In this document: one piece after another, positions 4,258 to 5,455 of the stretch
Layout: every line of letters starts with the position of its first letter
Numbering within the stretch: the stretch's first letter is position 1
Origin: Alphaproteobacteria bacterium
Lineage (GTDB): Bacteria; Pseudomonadota; Alphaproteobacteria; Rickettsiales; UBA8987
NCBI GenBank assembly: GCA_023269645.1
Contig: JAHFPR010000142.1
Location: 1 to 5,455, forward strand
Direction of reading: 5' to 3'
DNA: 5,455 bases
Program-made: the position numbers and the translations under genes
The notes under the pieces: generated by a model
The model's database searches: none
What the model was told of the DNA's origin: nothing
What the model saw: only the letters and a program-made list of their open reading frames with translations

Positions 4258-5455
4258 ATGCAAATCCGTGCTGCGGAAATTTCGGACATCCTCAAAAACC
4301 AGATCGCGGGGTTTTCCGCAGAAACAGAGCTGGCGGAAATCGGAACCGTGCTCTCGGCGGGGGACGGCATCGCAAAAGTCTACGGGCTGGACGATGTGCA
4401 GGCAGGCGAGCTGGTGGAATTCCCCGGCGGCGTGATGGGTATGACGCTGAACCTGGAAGAAGATAATGTTGGTATCGTGCTGTTCGGCGACACGCGGAAA
4501 ATCAAGGAAGGTGCGACCGTCAAGCGCACCGGGAAAATCGTGGAAGTGCCGGTGGGCAAGGAGCTTCTGGGGCGCGTGGTGGATGCGCTCGGCCAGCCGA
4601 TTGACGGCAAGGGCGCACTCAAAACCAAGCAGATGGGGCTGGTGGAGCGCAAGGCTCCCGGCATTATTGCGCGGAAATCCGTGCATGAGCCAGTGCAGAC
4701 AGGCATCAAATCCATTGACGGGCTGATCCCCATCGGGCGCGGCCAGCGCGAGCTTATCATCGGCGACCGCCAGACCGGCAAAACCGCTATCGCCATTGAT
4801 ACCATCCTCAACCAGAAAGCCGCACACAAGGGCAAGGACGAAAGCAAGAAGCTCTATTGTATCTATGTGTGCGTGGGGCAGAAGCGTTCCACCGTGGCGC
4901 AGATTGTGAAGCGGCTGGAGGCTGAAGGCGCGATGGAGTATACCATTGTGGTCGCGGCCACCGCGTCCGAGGCGGCGGCGTTGCAATTCCTCGCGCCCTA
5001 TACCGGCTGCGCGATGGGCGAATATTTCCGCGATCACGGGATGCACGCCGTCATTATCTACGACGATCTCTCCAGGCACGCTGTGGCGTACCGCGAGATG
5101 TCGCTGCTGCTGCGCCGTCCGCCGGGACGCGAGGCCTATCCCGGCGACGTGTTCTATATCCATTCGCGCCTGCTGGAACGCGCGGCGAAAATGTCGGACG
5201 AAATGGGCGCAGGTTCGCTCACGGCACTGCCGATCATCGAAACCCAGGCCGGCGACGTTTCCGCCTATATCCCCACCAACGTGATTTCCATCACCGACGG
5301 GCAGATCTTCCTCGAAACCGACCTGTTCTACAAGGGTGTGCGGCCTGCGGTGAACGTGGGGCTTTCGGTGAGCCGCGTGGGTTCCTCCGCGCAGATCAAA
5401 GCGATGAAGCAGGTGGCGGGCAAGATCAAGCTGGAACTCGCGCAATACCGCGAGA
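4258..5455 (+). CDS. atpA: ATP synthase F1 alpha subunit (3' end outside window)
   Basis: 399 residues are visible and the frame is open to the window edge; the family is about 510 long, so roughly the last 110 (C-terminal helical domain) are missing. It forms the alpha3beta3 head of F1, where alpha binds nucleotide at the non-catalytic sites and supplies an arginine to the catalytic ones. The N-terminus MQIRAAEISDILKNQI is typical. The beta-barrel domain runs to about residue 95. The P-loop GDRQTGKT is at 169-176, with Lys175 at the same number as in E. coli. The Walker B region HAVIIYDD is at 263-270. RRPPGREAYPGDVFY at 286-300 is the usual conserved block, and PAVNVGLSVSRVGSSAQ at 363-379 holds the arginine finger Arg373. 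No frameshift or missing key residue is seen. It is second in the F1 operon after atpH. Confidence 0.97.
   Translation, partial: MQIRAAEISDILKNQIAGFSAETELAEIGTVLSAGDGIAKVYGLDDVQAGELVEFPGGVMGMTLNLEEDNVGIVLFGDTRKIKEGATVKRTGKIVEVPVGKELLGRVVDALGQPIDGKGALKTKQMGLVERKAPGIIARKSVHEPVQTGIKSIDGLIPIGRGQRELIIGDRQTGKTAIAIDTILNQKAAHKGKDESKKLYCIYVCVGQKRSTVAQIVKRLEAEGAMEYTIVVAATASEAAALQFLAPYTGCAMGEYFRDHGMHAVIIYDDLSRHAVAYREMSLLLRRPPGREAYPGDVFYIHSRLLERAAKMSDEMGAGSLTALPIIETQAGDVSAYIPTNVISITDGQIFLETDLFYKGVRPAVNVGLSVSRVGSSAQIKAMKQVAGKIKLELAQYRE

Noticed and set aside
4222..5445. 407-codon open frame on the minus strand
   Set aside because: It lies fully antisense to atpA, whose motifs are intact. The product is His/Arg/Gly-rich with no domain, as expected from the complement of GC-rich codons.

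Overview
The window looks like chromosomal DNA of an alphaproteobacterium, probably not a close relative of the well-studied model species. The evidence is the F1 gene order atpH-atpA with no F0 genes beside it (alphaproteobacteria usually keep atpHAGDC as a separate F1 operon), the lepB-rnc pair, the GC-rich coding style, and dispersed palindromes of the GTCATTCC...GGAATGAC type. The genus cannot be named from the sequence.

Layout. Positions 1-660 (+) hold the 3' part of a polytopic membrane protein of the isoprenylcysteine/phospholipid methyltransferase type. Positions 661-1096 are non-coding: three short CCGTCATTCC-like repeats, a full palindromic repeat element (copy A, 709-818), then an AT-rich stretch with an exact DnaA-box match and a likely promoter. 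Positions 1097-1279 (+) encode an unrecognised 60-residue single-helix membrane protein. Positions 1280-1769 lie between convergent genes and carry a 78-nt hairpin, a C-rich tract and a second repeat element (copy B, 1594-1742). Positions 1770-3343 (-) are a tight two-gene unit, lepB (signal peptidase I) followed by rnc (RNase III), separated by 2 nt. Positions 3344-3588 form the divergent control region between lepB and the ATP synthase genes. Positions 3589-4152 (+) are atpH (delta subunit). Positions 4258 to the window end (+) are atpA (alpha subunit), which is cut off.

The genes with recognised roles are housekeeping: lepB removes signal peptides at the inner membrane, rnc processes double-stranded RNA, and atpH/atpA build the F1 sector of ATP synthase. 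The unexplained content is mainly between genes. The most striking item is a 34-bp imperfect stem between atpH and atpA, built from 8-nt repeat units; it swallows the atpH stop codon, and its G-U pairs fit RNA from the + strand. The two palindromic elements show compensatory base-pair changes, which suggests the hairpins themselves are maintained. They bracket an AT-rich segment carrying the small membrane-protein gene. In the proteins, RNase III has Asn where a metal-binding Asp is usual, and LepB carries a basic Lys/Ala/Pro/Thr-rich N-terminal tail of about 60 residues that no alternative start codon can remove.
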